Assembly (NCBI GenBank): GCA_902613175.1
Contig: CACMGJ010000002.1
Coordinates: 62,001-126,000 of the forward strand
Direction of reading: 5' to 3'
Length of the DNA: 64,000 nucleotides
Source: Halieaceae bacterium
GTDB lineage: Bacteria > Pseudomonadota > Gammaproteobacteria > Pseudomonadales > Halieaceae
This document shows positions 18,899-29,497 of the stretch, piece by piece. Positions within the stretch are counted from its first letter, which is position 1, and every line of letters starts with the position of its first letter. The notes under the pieces were generated by a model, which was given only the letters and a program-made list of their open reading frames with translations, was not told the origin of the DNA and made no database searches. Made by a program: the position numbers and the translations under genes.

Positions 18899-21721
18899 TC
18901 AAGTCAGCAGGGGAGCAAGAAACCGGCCTGTATGAGATGACGGATTTTTAGCAACGTCCTCGGGCGTCCCGGTTGCCATGATTTGCCCGCCGCCAGAGCC
19001 TCCCTCGGGACCCAAATCGATAATCCAGTCGGCCGTCTTTATCACATCAAGGTTGTGCTCGATGATGACCACGGTGTTGCCCCCGTCGCGTAATCGGTGC
19101 AAGACCTCGAGCAGCTGTCGAATATCCTCGAAATGCAGGCCGGTCGTTGGCTCATCCAAGATGTACAAGGTGCTGCCAGTATCCCGCTTTGATAACTCGC
19201 GCGAGAGTTTGACGCGCTGAGCTTCACCGCCAGACAGCGTCGTCGCCGCCTGACCAAGCCGCACGTAGGTAAGGCCAACATCCGTGAGTGTTTGGAGTTT
19301 GCGGTAAATCGACGGCACAGGTTCAAAGAACTCGAGTGCATCCTCCACCGTCATATCGAGTACTTCGGCGATGTTCTTGCCCTTGTATTTAATCTCCAGT
19401 GTTTCCCGGTTGTAGCGTTTGCCTTTGCAGACATCGCAGGGTACATAAATATCAGGGAGGAAGTGCATCTCAACTTTGGTGACGCCATCGCCTTGGCAGG
19501 CTTCGCAACGACCACCGCGCACATTGAAACTGAAGCGACCAGGCTTGTAGCCGCGGGAACGGGCTTCTTGTGTGCCGGCAAACAGCTCTCTGACCGGCGT
19601 GAAAATGCCGGTGTAGGTTGCCGGGTTCGAGCGAGGTGTACGGCCAATCGGGGACTGGTCAATGTCGATGCACTTGTCAAAGTGATCGAGGCCTTGGCAG
19701 TCCGTATGATCCGCCGCGCGCAGGGTGGTGGCTCCATTCAGTGCCGTCGCCGCGAGTGGATAGAGTGTCCCGTTAATGAGAGTTGATTTACCCGAGCCGG
19801 ATACACCGGTCACGCAGGTGAGCAGGCCAACGGGAAGGTCGAGTTTGACGTTTTGCAGGTTATTACCTGACGCTCCCTCGATGACCAACTGTTTCTTGGG
19901 ATTAGCCTTACCACGTTTCTTGGGGACGGTAATGGTCTTCCTTCCCGACAGGTAGTCGCCCGTTAGTGATGCCTCTGACTCCATGATGACCTGCATGGGA
20001 CCTTCGGCGACGACCATACCTCCATGGACACCAGCACCGGGTCCAATATCAATCACGTGATCGGCCGTGCGAATCGCATCTTCGTCGTGCTCGACAACGA
20101 GAACGGTATTACCAATATCGCGAAGGTGAGTGAGGGTTCGAAGTAAGCGCTCATTGTCACGCTGATGAAGGCCAATCGATGGCTCATCGAGGATGTACAT
20201 GACACCGACAAGACCTGCTCCGATTTGCGAGGCCAAGCGAATACGCTGCGCTTCACCGCCAGATAAGGTTTCAGCGCTACGGTTCAGTGTGAGGTAGTTC
20301 AGTCCCACATCGACTAGAAAACGATATCTAGCACGGAGCTCCTTGAGTATTTTATCGGCGATTTCGCCCTGGCGGCCTTCCATCTCGAGCGCTTCAAAGT
20401 AGGCATGTGCTTCGCCCACGGCTAATTGCGTAATGCTTGGCAGTGTTTTTCCATCGACGTAAACACTCCGTGCATCGGCGCATAAACGTGTACCGCCACA
20501 ACTGTGGCAAGGTGCGGTAGAGACGTATTTTGACAGCTCCTCGCGGACACCCGATGACTCGGTATCGCGATACCGCCTTTCCATGTTAGAGAGAATGCCC
20601 TCAAAGGCATGGCGTCGTTTGAACACACTGCCACGATCATTGATGTAGGCGAACTCCAGTTCCTCGCCACCACTACCATACAAAAGGATAGCTTTGTGTT
20701 CTGGATCTAGATCCTCATAAGGCTTATCGATATCGAAGCCGAAGTGCTTGGCCAGCGATGTTAGTAAGTGAAAGTAGTACACGTTGCGCCGATCCCAGCC
20801 GCGAATCGCACCGGCGGCGAGACTTGCCTCAGGGTGAGCGACGACGCGTGCCTCATCGAAATATTGTGTAACGCCTAGGCCATCACAACTGTCACAGGCC
20901 CCAGCGGGGTTGTTAAAGGAAAAGAGTTTGGGCTCCAGTTCGTCAATGGAGTGGCCGCATTGAGGACAGGCGTATCGCGCCGAGAACAAGGTCTCCTGTC
21001 CATCGCCATCCATGGGGCAGACGCTGGCCAGGCCATCAGTAAGTTCGAGTGCTGTCTCGAACGATTCGGCGAGTCTCAAGGCAAGATCGTCACGCACCTT
21101 GAAGCGATCGACGACCACATCGACGCGGTGTTTTTTCTTCTTGTCGAGCTCGGGTACGTCGTCGAGATCACAGACAATACCGTCTACGCGAACACGGATA
21201 AAACCAGAAGCTCTGGCCTGCTCAAACACATGTAAGTGCTCACCTTTACGATCCCTAACCAGCGGCGCCAATAACATCAGTCGCTCGCCCTCTGGCATGG
21301 CCATCACCGTGTCGACCATTTGGCTGACAGTCTGGGCTTTCAGCGTGATGTCGTGGGTTGGGCAGCGTGGATCGCCGACGCGTGCGAATAGTAGTCGCAG
21401 GTAGTCGTAGATTTCGGTGATGGTGCCGACGGTTGATCTTGGATTGTGCGAGGTCGACTTTTGCTCGATCGAAATAGCAGGTGACAAACCCTCAATATGA
21501 TCGATGTCGGGCTTCTCCATCATGGACAAGAATTGGCGGGCGTAAGTCGACAGCGATTCGACGTAGCGCCTTTGGCCCTCAGCGTACAGCGTGTCGAACG
21601 CCAGAGAGGATTTACCTGATCCAGAGAGGCCTGTTATGACAACCAGCTTGTCGCGAGGTATGTCGAGATCGATATTTTTGAGGTTATGCGTGCGAGCGCC
21701 GCGTACCTGAATGGTATCCAT
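18899..21721 (-). CDS. uvrA: Excinuclease ABC subunit A
   Basis: UvrA (940 aa, same length as E. coli) is the damage-recognition ATPase of nucleotide excision repair. Both ATPase modules are complete: Walker [11 protein letters not shown] (31-40) and [10 protein letters not shown], with signatures [12 protein letters not shown] and [12 protein letters not shown]. Zinc modules CPQCGH...CDSCDG and CEACQG...CDVCKG are present. It is divergent from the MFS gene and ssb, the usual order in Pseudomonas relatives. No CTG-N10-CAG LexA site is visible upstream. Confidence 0.98.
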   Translation of the reverse strand: MDTIQVRGARTHNLKNIDLDIPRDKLVVITGLSGSGKSSLAFDTLYAEGQRRYVESLSTYARQFLSMMEKPDIDHIEGLSPAISIEQKSTSHNPRSTVGTITEIYDYLRLLFARVGDPRCPTHDITLKAQTVSQMVDTVMAMPEGERLMLLAPLVRDRKGEHLHVFEQARASGFIRVRVDGIVCDLDDVPELDKKKKHRVDVVVDRFKVRDDLALRLAESFETALELTDGLASVCPMDGDGQETLFSARYACPQCGHSIDELEPKLFSFNNPAGACDSCDGLGVTQYFDEARVVAHPEASLAAGAIRGWDRRNVYYFHLLTSLAKHFGFDIDKPYEDLDPEHKAILLYGSGGEELEFAYINDRGSVFKRRHAFEGILSNMERRYRDTESSGVREELSKYVSTAPCHSCGGTRLCADARSVYVDGKTLPSITQLAVGEAHAYFEALEMEGRQGEIADKILKELRARYRFLVDVGLNYLTLNRSAETLSGGEAQRIRLASQIGAGLVGVMYILDEPSIGLHQRDNERLLRTLTHLRDIGNTVLVVEHDEDAIRTADHVIDIGPGAGVHGGMVVAEGPMQVIMESEASLTGDYLSGRKTITVPKKRGKANPKKQLVIEGASGNNLQNVKLDLPVGLLTCVTGVSGSGKSTLINGTLYPLAATALNGATTLRAADHTDCQGLDHFDKCIDIDQSPIGRTPRSNPATYTGIFTPVRELFAGTQEARSRGYKPGRFSFNVRGGRCEACQGDGVTKVEMHFLPDIYVPCDVCKGKRYNRETLEIKYKGKNIAEVLDMTVEDALEFFEPVPSIYRKLQTLTDVGLTYVRLGQAATTLSGGEAQRVKLSRELSKRDTGSTLYILDEPTTGLHFEDIRQLLEVLHRLRDGGNTVVIIEHNLDVIKTADWIIDLGPEGGSGGGQIMATGTPEDVAKNPSSHTGRFLAPLLT

Positions 21722-21857
21722 ACTGCAGTATCTGTATCCGTGGAATATTAGAAAGCCAAAACACCAGATTATACGCCGATACCTCGGCCATAGACTGCGA
21801 TCGCCGAGATTTGTCGCGATCGTGATAATCTACGCTTTTCCCAAAGGGTCGATGTAA

Positions 21858-23054
21858 GTGACGTCCTTTACCTACAGCGAAACCCGCGCGGTCACCATGC
21901 TCGCGACACTCTACATAGTGCGCATGTTGGGCCTGTTTATGGTCTTGCCGCTGATTGCTATTTACAGTGCAGACATGATCGGTGCCACGCCTTTCTTGCT
22001 GGGACTGGCCGTGGGTGCCTATGGGCTGACCCAGGCAACCTTACAGATACCGATGGGATGGCTGTCCGATCGTATTGATCGTCGCTGGGTCATCGTTTTC
22101 GGGCTTTGCCTTCTGCTGGCAGGGAGTCTGGTGGCCGCGTACTCGACCTCTATCTGGGGTGTGATTGCGGGACGATTTCTGCAGGGAGCAGGTGCTATTG
22201 CGTCAGCTACCATGGCGCTGGTCGCTGATTACACGCGGGTTGAGCAACGGGCAAAGGCGAGTGCCATTATTGGTGGCAGCATTGCGGTTGCCTTTGGCCT
22301 TGCGCTGGTTCTTGGACCCACGTTCGCCAATTTTGGCGGTTTGCAGGCTGTCTTCGCAGTCACGGCGATTTTAGCGCTGGCCGGGATATTGGTTGTGGGG
22401 TTCTTACCGAAGCCGGATCGCCAGGCCGCCAAAGCACGTGATGAAGCCGCCGAGTTTCACCGCTCACGTTTGACTGAGGTTTTGTCTATCAAGTCGCTGA
22501 ATACGATGTACGCCAGTATTTTTTTCTTACACTTCTTACTGATGGCGGTGTTCGTCGTCGTCCCCTCAGGGCTTGAGGCGGAAGCCGGTATCGCGAGAGA
22601 CCGCCACGCGCTGGCTTACCTTGGGGCGTTGGTCTTGTCAGTGCCGGGTATCTATTTTCTGGTGCAGGGGCGTCGATACCTGAGTGCACCCACCCGAACA
22701 TTACTCCTCTGTCTCTTCGTATTGCTCACAGGATTGGTCGCAATGTCACTGGGTGGTTTTATTGGGACACTGCTGGGACTACTGTTGTTCTTTACCGGCT
22801 TTACGGCACTAGAAGCCATGCTGCCCTCGCTGGCTTCCATTTACGCACCGGCCGCTTCACGAGGCACGGCCATGGGTGTTTTTGCCTCCTCGCAATTTAT
22901 AGGTGTCTTTTTTGGCGGCATGCTCGGTGGCGCGTTGCTGGATCAAGCCGGTGTGATGGGTGTCTGGCTGGGTATGTCGGTACTGACGTTGGTGTGGGCA
23001 ACGGTACTAGGGGTGTCGCATTTGGCGTCACCCGACAGCGTTAAAGTCGTATAA
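21858..23054 (+). CDS. MFS transporter, YajR-like
   Basis: A 398-residue inner-membrane protein with about 12 hydrophobic helices. The N-terminus (LYIVRMLGLFMVLPLIAIYS, then GLTQATLQIPMGWLSDRIDRR) carries the MFS loop 2-3 motif and resembles E. coli YajR, a proton-driven exporter of unknown substrate. The start is a GTG at 21858; the ATG at 21852 meets a stop at once. The gene lies between uvrA and ssb, as in pseudomonads. A hairpin at 23080-23097 follows it. Confidence 0.85.
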   Translation: MTSFTYSETRAVTMLATLYIVRMLGLFMVLPLIAIYSADMIGATPFLLGLAVGAYGLTQATLQIPMGWLSDRIDRRWVIVFGLCLLLAGSLVAAYSTSIWGVIAGRFLQGAGAIASATMALVADYTRVEQRAKASAIIGGSIAVAFGLALVLGPTFANFGGLQAVFAVTAILALAGILVVGFLPKPDRQAAKARDEAAEFHRSRLTEVLSIKSLNTMYASIFFLHFLLMAVFVVVPSGLEAEAGIARDRHALAYLGALVLSVPGIYFLVQGRRYLSAPTRTLLLCLFVLLTGLVAMSLGGFIGTLLGLLLFFTGFTALEAMLPSLASIYAPAASRGTAMGVFASSQFIGVFFGGMLGGALLDQAGVMGVWLGMSVLTLVWATVLGVSHLASPDSVKVV

Positions 23055-23079
23055 GTTGCATAAAGAGCACAATGGATCT

Positions 23080-23097
23080 CCCCGTAATCGAACGGGG
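23080..23097 (+). other. Hairpin downstream of the MFS gene
   Basis: CCCCGT-AATCGA-ACGGGG forms a perfect 6-bp stem. The bases after it (TTGGTA) are not a T-run, so intrinsic termination would be weak at best. Confidence 0.3.
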
Positions 23098-23133
23098 TTG
23101 GTATAGTGGTTCGATGTGAATAAAGCCCTTAAT

Positions 23134-23184
23134 CGCAACACAAAATCATCGATCGATGTGACTGATTAAATGTTTGGTGTTGCG
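23134..23184 (+). repeat. Nested inverted repeats in the ssb leader
   Basis: CGCAACAC (23134-23141) pairs with GTGTTGCG (23177-23184), and the pairing extends to about 11 bases with one mismatch. Inside lies the 12-base palindrome CATCGATCGATG (23147-23158). The block ends 41 bases before the ssb ATG, so it could fold in the mRNA leader or bind a regulator. Confidence 0.4.
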
Positions 23185-23225
23185 GTAGGCGAGAAAGCCG
23201 AGAAAGGTGAGACAGGAGAAAAAGC

Positions 23226-23699
23226 ATGGCGACGCGTGGCATTAACAAAGTAATTTTGGTGGGTAACTTGGGTAATGAGCCCGAGCATCGCGTGCTGCCC
23301 TCAGGCGGTGGTGTCACCAATATTAGTATCGCGACCTCTGAATCCTGGAAAGACAAAAATACGGGGCAGATGCAGGAGCGTACCGAGTGGCATCGTGTGG
23401 TGTTCTTCAATCGTCTTGCGGAAATTGCTGCGGAATACCTGCGTAAGGGTTCCAAGGTCTACGTCGAAGGTTCCCTTCGAACACGTAAGTGGCAAGACCA
23501 GTCCGGTCAGGACCGTTACACGACTGAAATCGTCGCAAATGAGATGCAGATGTTGGATAGCCGTAACATGAATCAGGACGGCGGCGGGTATGCGCCATCG
23601 CCCGCACCCATGGCACAGGCAGCGCCTGCTGATAATTACGCAGCGCCCACACCCACGTCGCAGCCTGCTGACTTCCCAGAGGATGACATCCCGTTTTAA
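23226..23699 (+). CDS. ssb: Single-stranded DNA-binding protein
   Basis: SSB (157 aa) coats single-stranded DNA in replication, recombination and repair. The OB fold covers about residues 1-110 ([20 protein letters not shown], then [20 protein letters not shown]). A Gly/Pro/Ala/Gln-rich linker follows, and the tail DFPEDDIPF (149-157) is the acidic partner-binding tip. CAGGAG lies upstream of the ATG. The uvrA-MFS-ssb order is conserved. Confidence 0.97.
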   Translation: MATRGINKVILVGNLGNEPEHRVLPSGGGVTNISIATSESWKDKNTGQMQERTEWHRVVFFNRLAEIAAEYLRKGSKVYVEGSLRTRKWQDQSGQDRYTTEIVANEMQMLDSRNMNQDGGGYAPSPAPMAQAAPADNYAAPTPTSQPADFPEDDIPF

Positions 23700-23746
23700 C
23701 TACTGCCGTCTGGCAAACATTAGCCGCTAAGAGGTAGCAGGGTTCC

Positions 23747-24640
23747 ATGCGTGTACTGGTTTTGGGGAATGATACGCCGCTGGGCTACTCCATCAGTGCG
23801 TTTGCCAGCCCGCTCAGACGCCACGAGCTGATTGGTATCAGCATTGAGAAAACGCGCTGGGGTCGGGAGAGAAAAGTACGCCGTGTAGTGAAAGACGTCG
23901 CTCCCGATATCGTCCTTGATACCCGCATTGTGACCCAGATCGATTCGTCTGACCGCATTGGACAACGCGATGTGCAGCGCACCGTTTGGTTGGCTGAAGC
24001 GTGTGAGCGTATTGGGGCCAGTTACTTTTACTTGTCCAGTGCTTTTGTTTTTTCAGGGCAAATGACACGACCCTATCTTGAGAGCGATACACCCGATGTC
24101 ACCTCAGGTTTGGGGCGGGTGCTCTTGGATATCGAGGAAACACTGACCGCGCGATTGGACGATGTTTTGATACTTCGATTGGGCCGACTGTTTGCCGGGC
24201 GTCGTCCCAATGCACTTTGCACAGCGCTGGATGCGCTGCGTCGTGGTCAAACGGTGCAGGTGTCCGATCGGTTGCAAGGCAACCCAGTTCACGTTGCCGA
24301 GGTTGCTCGGGTCTGTATGGGTATATTGGATCAGATGAGTACGGGTGCCGATCGGCATGGCGTGTTCCATTATTGCAGTTTAGGTGAGACGGGTTATCAC
24401 GACTTTGCCGAGGCCGCGATGGCCTGCGCTTCGCAATATGAACCCTTCGTCAAAGCGCGTGACCTGTTGGAGGATGTAACGGATAAGGCACACCCAGTAC
24501 GTAACCACACTCTAGATTGCAGTAAGATTAGGAGAGAGTTTGGTATTCAGCAGTTACCGTGGCGTAGCTTCATTGATCGTGCCGTAACGCGGTATCTAGA
24601 GCTATATGTTGAGGGTGAGGGGGTCATAGAGAAGCCATGA
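23747..24640 (+). CDS. RmlD/MAT2B-like SDR fold protein without catalytic Tyr and Lys
   Basis: A 297-residue protein of the RmlD (dTDP-4-dehydrorhamnose reductase) type of extended short-chain reductases. The segment YLSSAFVFSGQMTRPYLESD (residues 95-114) aligns with the RmlD active-site region. Where RmlD has Tyr-Gly-x-x-Lys this protein has Leu122-Gly-Arg-Val-Leu126, so both catalytic residues are lost. The N-terminal glycine motif is also altered (GNDTPLG). It is therefore more like a regulatory pseudoenzyme such as MAT2B than a working reductase. The stop overlaps moaB (ATGA), so the two are probably co-translated. No rhamnose genes are near. Confidence 0.7.
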   Translation: MRVLVLGNDTPLGYSISAFASPLRRHELIGISIEKTRWGRERKVRRVVKDVAPDIVLDTRIVTQIDSSDRIGQRDVQRTVWLAEACERIGASYFYLSSAFVFSGQMTRPYLESDTPDVTSGLGRVLLDIEETLTARLDDVLILRLGRLFAGRRPNALCTALDALRRGQTVQVSDRLQGNPVHVAEVARVCMGILDQMSTGADRHGVFHYCSLGETGYHDFAEAAMACASQYEPFVKARDLLEDVTDKAHPVRNHTLDCSKIRREFGIQQLPWRSFIDRAVTRYLELYVEGEGVIEKP

Positions 24641-25137
24641 GTGAAGGATTGAATGTTGCGGTTCTTACGGTGAGTGACACCCGTAACCACGCAACAGATA
24701 CGTCGGGCCAGTTTCTCAAAGAGTCACTCTTGGCCTCAGGGCATCAGCTCGCTGATCGTGCCATTGTCGTCGACGATATTTATCAGATTCGTGCGCGGCT
24801 TTCGTCTTGGATTGCCGATTCGGCGGTTCACGCAGTGCTGGTGACTGGCGGCACAGGTTTCTCGGGCCGTGACTCCACACCCGAAGCGGTGCTACCTCTG
24901 TTCGACAAGACAGTCGAGGGGTTTGGTGAGGTCTTTCGCGCTTTAAGTTTCGATGAGATTGGCTCCTCGACCGTGCAGTCGAGGGCTATTGCGGGTCTCG
25001 CTAATCGCACAGCAATTTTTTGCATGCCCGGATCAACAGGCGCATGTCGGACTGCGTGGAATGGCCTGATCAAAGACCAGCTGGATGAAACGCATCGCCC
25101 CTGTAACTTTGTAAAGGTGCTCCGCGGCGAGGTTTAG
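24637..25137 (+). CDS. moaB: MoaB/MogA-family molybdopterin protein
   Basis: A 166-residue protein of the MoaB/Mog fold, which binds molybdopterin and in MogA adenylates it during molybdenum cofactor synthesis. The start LNVAVLTVSDTRNHATDTSG and the loop TGGTGFSGRDSTPEA (70-84) are diagnostic, and the end PCNFVKVL matches MoaB. The ATG overlaps the upstream gene by 4 bases. No other moa genes are in the window. Confidence 0.9.
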   Translation: MSEGLNVAVLTVSDTRNHATDTSGQFLKESLLASGHQLADRAIVVDDIYQIRARLSSWIADSAVHAVLVTGGTGFSGRDSTPEAVLPLFDKTVEGFGEVFRALSFDEIGSSTVQSRAIAGLANRTAIFCMPGSTGACRTAWNGLIKDQLDETHRPCNFVKVLRGEV

Positions 25138-25161
25138 CAGAGGGGCAGTTTGGAAAGAAGC

Positions 25162-25182
25162 GAGCGCCACTTGGCGGCGCTC
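25162..25182. terminator. Hairpin between convergent moaB and fabB
   Basis: GAGCGCC-ACTTGGC-GGCGCTC forms a perfect 7-bp GC stem in the 62-base gap between two convergent genes. No strong T-run follows on either strand, so the role as terminator is a guess from position. Confidence 0.35.
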
Positions 25183-25199
25183 AAAACGGTTAGGCGCCC

Positions 25200-26420
25200 T
25201 TAGCCCTCGAAGCGCTGAAACACCAGTGTGGCGTTGGTACCACCAAAGCCAAAGCTATTGGACATTACCCGGTTGAGGCGCACGTCAGACCGCGCCTCTT
25301 GCACGACATCCATACCATCCGCACCCTCATCCAAGCTTTCAACGTTCGCTGATGCTGCTATGAAGTCGTTTTTCATCATGAGGAGCGAATAGATCGCTTC
25401 TTGCACGCCGGCGGCGCCTAGCGAGTGGCCCGACAACGATTTGGTTGAGGCAATGGCAGGCGTGGTGTCTCCGAAGACTTCTTGTACGGCCTTGAGTTCC
25501 TGAATGTCTCCGGCCGGTGTGCTAGTACCGTGCGCATTGATGTAGTCAATGCCACCATCGACAGTAGCCATGGCCTGCTGCATACACCGTACGGCGCCTT
25601 CACCCGAGGGAGCGACCATATCGTGGCCGTCAGAGGTGGCACCGTAACCCACAAGTTCTGCGTAAATTTTGGCACCGCGTGCCTGCGCATGCTCTAGCGA
25701 CTCAAGAACGAGCATGCCGCCGCCACCTGCAATCACAAAGCCATCGCGATCTGCATCGTACGCGCGCGATGCGCGATCGGGTGTTTCGTTGTACTTCGTC
25801 GACAGCGCACCCATGGCATCGAAAAGACAACTTAACGACCAGTCGAGCTCTTCACCGCCGCCCGCAAAAACAACGTCCTGCTTGCCGAGCTGAATCTGCT
25901 CCATAGCGTTACCGATGCAGTGGGCACTGGTGGAGCAGGCAGAGGAGATAGAGTAGTTAACCCCTTTAATCTGGAACGGTGTTGCGAGACAGGCCGATAC
26001 CGTACTGCCCATGGTCTGTGTGACACGGTAAGGACCCACGCGACGCAAACCACGCTCGCGGAGAATGTCGGCGGCTTCAACTTGGCTAGCCGAGGAGGCG
26101 CCACCTGAACCGGCGATGATGCCAGTGCGCACATTCGACACTTGCTCAGGTGTCAGTCCGGAGTCGGTAATAGCTTGCTCCATGCTGAGGAAGGCATAAC
26201 CCGCCGCATCGCCCATGAATCGCCATTGCTTGCGGTCTATGTGTTCGGATAAATCAATATCGGGCTTACCAGACACCCAAGACCGCATCCCAATTTCTTC
26301 TTGGGTGGCGTTATAAGTAATACCTGATTTTCCATGTCTGAGTGAGTCGGTGACTTCACTCGCATTGTTGCCTAGGCTCGAGACAATGCCCAAGCCCGTC
26401 ACTACGACGCGTTGTGTCAT
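25200..26420 (-). CDS. fabB: Beta-ketoacyl-ACP synthase I
   Basis: FabB (406 aa; E. coli 406) elongates acyl-ACPs and is required for unsaturated fatty acid synthesis. The catalytic triad is visible: Cys162 in [12 protein letters not shown], His297 in [11 protein letters not shown] and His332 in [11 protein letters not shown], with Lys327 nearby. Its start overlaps the fabA stop (TAATG), so fabA-fabB form one operon, the gammaproteobacterial arrangement for anaerobic-type unsaturation. Confidence 0.96.
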   Translation of the reverse strand: MTQRVVVTGLGIVSSLGNNASEVTDSLRHGKSGITYNATQEEIGMRSWVSGKPDIDLSEHIDRKQWRFMGDAAGYAFLSMEQAITDSGLTPEQVSNVRTGIIAGSGGASSASQVEAADILRERGLRRVGPYRVTQTMGSTVSACLATPFQIKGVNYSISSACSTSAHCIGNAMEQIQLGKQDVVFAGGGEELDWSLSCLFDAMGALSTKYNETPDRASRAYDADRDGFVIAGGGGMLVLESLEHAQARGAKIYAELVGYGATSDGHDMVAPSGEGAVRCMQQAMATVDGGIDYINAHGTSTPAGDIQELKAVQEVFGDTTPAIASTKSLSGHSLGAAGVQEAIYSLLMMKNDFIAASANVESLDEGADGMDVVQEARSDVRLNRVMSNSFGFGGTNATLVFQRFEG

Positions 26421-26953
26421 TAGAAGTTATCCGTAGATTGGAACAAGCCCACCCTCAGATCGGTGGCAGTGTATATTTCGCGGCCATCGACAGAGACAGA
26501 ACCGTCGGCGATCCCCATCACCAACTTGCGCTCGATGACGCGTTTCATTTCAATTTTATAGGTCACCAGTTTGCTGGTAGGCAGTATCTGTCCGGTGAAC
26601 TTAACTTCACCGGATCCTAGGGCACGACCTCTGCCGGGATTACCACGCCATCCTAGGAAAAAGCCAACCAGCTGCCACATGGCGTCAAGGCCCAGGCAGC
26701 CAGGCATCACGGGGTCGCCAGGAAAGTGGCAATCGAAGAACCACAAGTCTTTGTGGATATCGAGTTCGGCCAAAATGAGACCTTTGCCCGCCTTACCGCC
26801 ATCGCTATTGATCTCGGTGATGCGATCGAGCATCAGCATGTTGTCAATGGGTAGCTTGGCGTTACCGGGGCCGAATAAATCACCTATGCCGCAGGCGACT
26901 AACTGATCTTTGGCGTAGGAACTCTTGGGGGTAAATACAAATTCTTCACTCAT
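26420..26953 (-). CDS. fabA: 3-hydroxydecanoyl-ACP dehydratase/isomerase
   Basis: FabA (177 aa; E. coli 172) dehydrates 3-hydroxydecanoyl-ACP and isomerises the product to cis-3-decenoyl-ACP, the branch point to unsaturated fatty acids. The active site is His76 in [12 protein letters not shown] and Asp90 in [12 protein letters not shown]. It is the first gene of fabA-fabB. An inverted repeat with AGCG...CGCT ends lies just upstream (26972-26993). Confidence 0.96.
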   Translation of the reverse strand: MSEEFVFTPKSSYAKDQLVACGIGDLFGPGNAKLPIDNMLMLDRITEINSDGGKAGKGLILAELDIHKDLWFFDCHFPGDPVMPGCLGLDAMWQLVGFFLGWRGNPGRGRALGSGEVKFTGQILPTSKLVTYKIEMKRVIERKLVMGIADGSVSVDGREIYTATDLRVGLFQSTDNF

Positions 26954-26971
26954 TCGCGTAGGGTACCTTGG

Positions 26972-26993
26972 AGCGATGTGAGTTGCACTCGCT
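26972..26993. promoter_or_regulatory. Candidate FabR/DesT-like operator upstream of fabA
   Basis: A 22-base imperfect inverted repeat begins AGCGATGTG and ends CACTCGCT. It lies 19-40 bases upstream of the fabA ATG. FabR and DesT, TetR-type repressors of fabA/fabB genes, use palindromes with AGCG...CGCT ends as I recall them. The link to either regulator is inference. Confidence 0.35.
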
Positions 26994-27150
26994 TTCCTAA
27001 GGGGAAGTGGAGCTTGTCACAATTGAAGCTTCCTGCGGCGACGGCACTAATTAAGACCCGCGCTGTAACATTTCGTCACAAACTTGTAATACGCTATTAG
27101 TGAAAGCAATAGAGCATTTAAGCTTGGCGCTAAGGTCCTTTGAGGTCAAA

Positions 27151-27972
27151 ATGATTCAAAAATGTTTATTCCCGGTCGCCGGTTACGGAACCCGGTTTTT
27201 ACCAGCGACTAAGAGCACACCCAAAGAAATGCTCCCCGTCGTAAATAAGCCTCTCTTGCAGTACGGCGTGGAAGAAGCGCTGGAGGCAGGCATGTCCAAC
27301 TGCGCTTTCGTAACAGGACGCGGTAAACGTGCTATTGCGGACCACTTTGATATCTCCTACGAGCTCGAGCATCAGATTTCGGGTACTTCGAAAGAGAAGC
27401 ACCTTGAGGGTATCCGAAATGTCATTGAGAACGGCATCTTTACCATGGTGCGCCAGCGTGAAATGAAGGGGTTGGGACACGCCATTTTGACGGGGGAGCC
27501 CCTTATTGGCGATCAAGCGTTTGGTGTCCTTCTCGCCGATGATATGTGTGTCAATCAAGGGGGTGCTGGCGTGCTTGCGCAAATGTCGGAGCTGTACAAG
27601 CAGTTCCGCTGCTCCATCGTCGCCGTGATGGAAGTGCCTGAGGATGAGATCAGCGCCTACGGTGTTATCTCAGGTGAGGCCATGGGAGATCGACTTTACA
27701 AAGTCGACAAAATGGTCGAAAAACCCGCTCCAGAGCACGCGCCCAGTAACCTAGCGGTAATCGGCCGCTATATACTGACGCCTGATATTTTCGACATTAT
27801 TCGTGAGACACCTCCGGGTCGCAATGGCGAGGTGCAAATCACCGATGCACTTCAGACACAGGCTAATAAGGGCTGTGTGTTGGCTTACAAATTTGAAGGT
27901 CTGCGCTTTGATTGCGGCAGTGTTCCCGGTTTTGTCGAAGCGACGAATTTCGTCTACGAAAATTTGTATTGA
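27151..27972 (+). CDS. galU: UTP-glucose-1-phosphate uridylyltransferase
   Basis: GalU (273 aa) makes UDP-glucose from glucose-1-phosphate and UTP for glycans and lipopolysaccharide. The nucleotide-binding motif GYGTRFLPATKSTPKEM (11-27), VEKPAPEHAPSNLAVIGRY and the C-terminal FDCGSVPGFVEA are typical. The frame is open to a GTG at 27100, but the family starts at the MIQKCLFPVAG methionine (27151), which follows TGAGGT. The phosphomannomutase gene 37 bases downstream is probably co-transcribed. Confidence 0.95.
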   Translation: MIQKCLFPVAGYGTRFLPATKSTPKEMLPVVNKPLLQYGVEEALEAGMSNCAFVTGRGKRAIADHFDISYELEHQISGTSKEKHLEGIRNVIENGIFTMVRQREMKGLGHAILTGEPLIGDQAFGVLLADDMCVNQGGAGVLAQMSELYKQFRCSIVAVMEVPEDEISAYGVISGEAMGDRLYKVDKMVEKPAPEHAPSNLAVIGRYILTPDIFDIIRETPPGRNGEVQITDALQTQANKGCVLAYKFEGLRFDCGSVPGFVEATNFVYENLY

Positions 27973-28009
27973 GCTGATCCCCAGGTGATCTGTTTGTAAG
28001 GAGTAACCC

Positions 28010-29365
28010 GTGCCAGAACCGATTCGCTGTTTTAAATCCTATGACGTCCGTGGGCGTATTCCCGACGAGCTCAATGAGGACATCGCCAAGCGCATAGGGC
28101 AGGGGTATGCCGAAGTCATTCAGCCCGGTACTGTCGTGGTGGGTCACGATATTCGCCTCACCTCGGAATCCATAAAGGCGGCCTTGATCGATGGCCTGAG
28201 AGACCAGGGCCTCGACGTCTTTGATATCGGGCAGTGTGGTACCGAGGAAATTTACTTTGCGACGTCTCACCTCAAGGTTGGCGGTGGCATCTGCGTAACA
28301 GCGAGTCACAACCCGAAAGACTACAACGGTATGAAGTTTGTACGTGCTGGGTCACGACCCATTTCGGGCGATTCGGGGTTAAAAGAGATTCAGGGCAAAG
28401 CGGAAGCCAACGACTTCAGTCCCGCCGCAATTCGCGGAGGTTACGAAGCAGTCGATACCAGCGAGGCATACAAGGAGCACCTACTCGGTTACGTCGATAT
28501 CGACTTATTGAAGCCGCTTAAAATTGTCTGCACGGCCGGTAACGGTGGCGCGGGCCGCGTGGTAGACCTACTCGAGCCTCACTTGCCCTTTGAGTTCATC
28601 AAGCTTCATCACGAGGCTGATGGCAACTTCCCCAACGGTGTGCCAAACCCTATGTTGGAAGAAAACCGAGTCGCCTCAGCCTCGCTGGTCCGCGAGACAG
28701 GTGCGGACATGGGCATCGCCTGGGATGGTGACTTTGATCGCTGCTTCTTCTATGACCACGAAGGTAACTTCATTGAAGGCTATTACGTCGTTGGGTTACT
28801 GGCGTCAGCGTTTCTAGCCAAGTCTGGCGATCAGATCGTTGTCCACGATCCGCGCCTGACGTGGAATACGATCGATGTGGCCAAGGCTGCCGGTGGCAGC
28901 GTGGAGCAAAGTAAAACTGGCCACGCCTTTATTAAGGAAACCATGCGCCGCGTTGATGCGGTCTACGGCGGCGAGATGAGTGCGCACCATTACTTTCGCG
29001 ACTTTGCCTACTGTGATAGTGGCATGATCCCTTGGTTACTCGTCGCTGAGATCATGTCCAACACGAGTAAGACCCTGGCATCTCTGGTTGCGGAGCGCAC
29101 CAAGGCCTTCCCCTGTTCAGGTGAGATCAATCGAACTGTCTCAGATGCACACGCACTGATCGCCAAGGTCGAGGCGTTGTATGCCGAGGACGCGAATACG
29201 ATCGAGCATATGGACGGTCTGAGTCTGAGTTATGACGACTGGCGTTTTAACCTCCGTATGTCCAATACCGAGCCGATGGTTCGACTCAATGTGGAGAGCC
29301 GAGGGGACGAGGCGTTGATGGCTGCAAAAACTCAGGAGTTGCTAGCGATCATCGACGCTACCTAG
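28010..29365 (+). CDS. manB: Phosphomannomutase (ManB/CpsG type)
   Basis: A 451-residue alpha-D-phosphohexomutase that interconverts mannose-6-phosphate and mannose-1-phosphate for GDP-mannose synthesis. The phosphoserine is Ser99 in [14 protein letters not shown], the metal loop is DGDFDR (239-244), and the sugar-binding segment is [19 protein letters not shown]. It looks closer to E. coli CpsG/ManB than to the dual-function AlgC. The start is a GTG at 28010 after AAGGAG. With galU it forms a sugar-nucleotide pair. Confidence 0.9.
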   Translation: MPEPIRCFKSYDVRGRIPDELNEDIAKRIGQGYAEVIQPGTVVVGHDIRLTSESIKAALIDGLRDQGLDVFDIGQCGTEEIYFATSHLKVGGGICVTASHNPKDYNGMKFVRAGSRPISGDSGLKEIQGKAEANDFSPAAIRGGYEAVDTSEAYKEHLLGYVDIDLLKPLKIVCTAGNGGAGRVVDLLEPHLPFEFIKLHHEADGNFPNGVPNPMLEENRVASASLVRETGADMGIAWDGDFDRCFFYDHEGNFIEGYYVVGLLASAFLAKSGDQIVVHDPRLTWNTIDVAKAAGGSVEQSKTGHAFIKETMRRVDAVYGGEMSAHHYFRDFAYCDSGMIPWLLVAEIMSNTSKTLASLVAERTKAFPCSGEINRTVSDAHALIAKVEALYAEDANTIEHMDGLSLSYDDWRFNLRMSNTEPMVRLNVESRGDEALMAAKTQELLAIIDAT

Positions 29366-29497
29366 CGACGCTCGAAAAACGGTATTTATTGAACAAACGC
29401 CCGCATGGCTCCGGATTGGTTTGACGTCCTCATCCGGCCCCCCTAGCCTGACGGCAACGTATGCGAGTCAGAATGTCACTGCGGAGGATCCTCAGTC

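Noticed and set aside
21722-21857. SOS (LexA) box between uvrA and the MFS gene
   Set aside because: I looked for CTG-N10-CAG on both strands and found none, although uvrA is SOS-regulated in E. coli.
23080-23097. Intrinsic terminator after the MFS gene
   Set aside because: Perfect hairpin, but no T-run follows; listed only as a hairpin.
27100-27150. GTG start giving galU 17 more residues
   Set aside because: Family members start at the MIQKCLFPVAG methionine, which has its own ribosome site.
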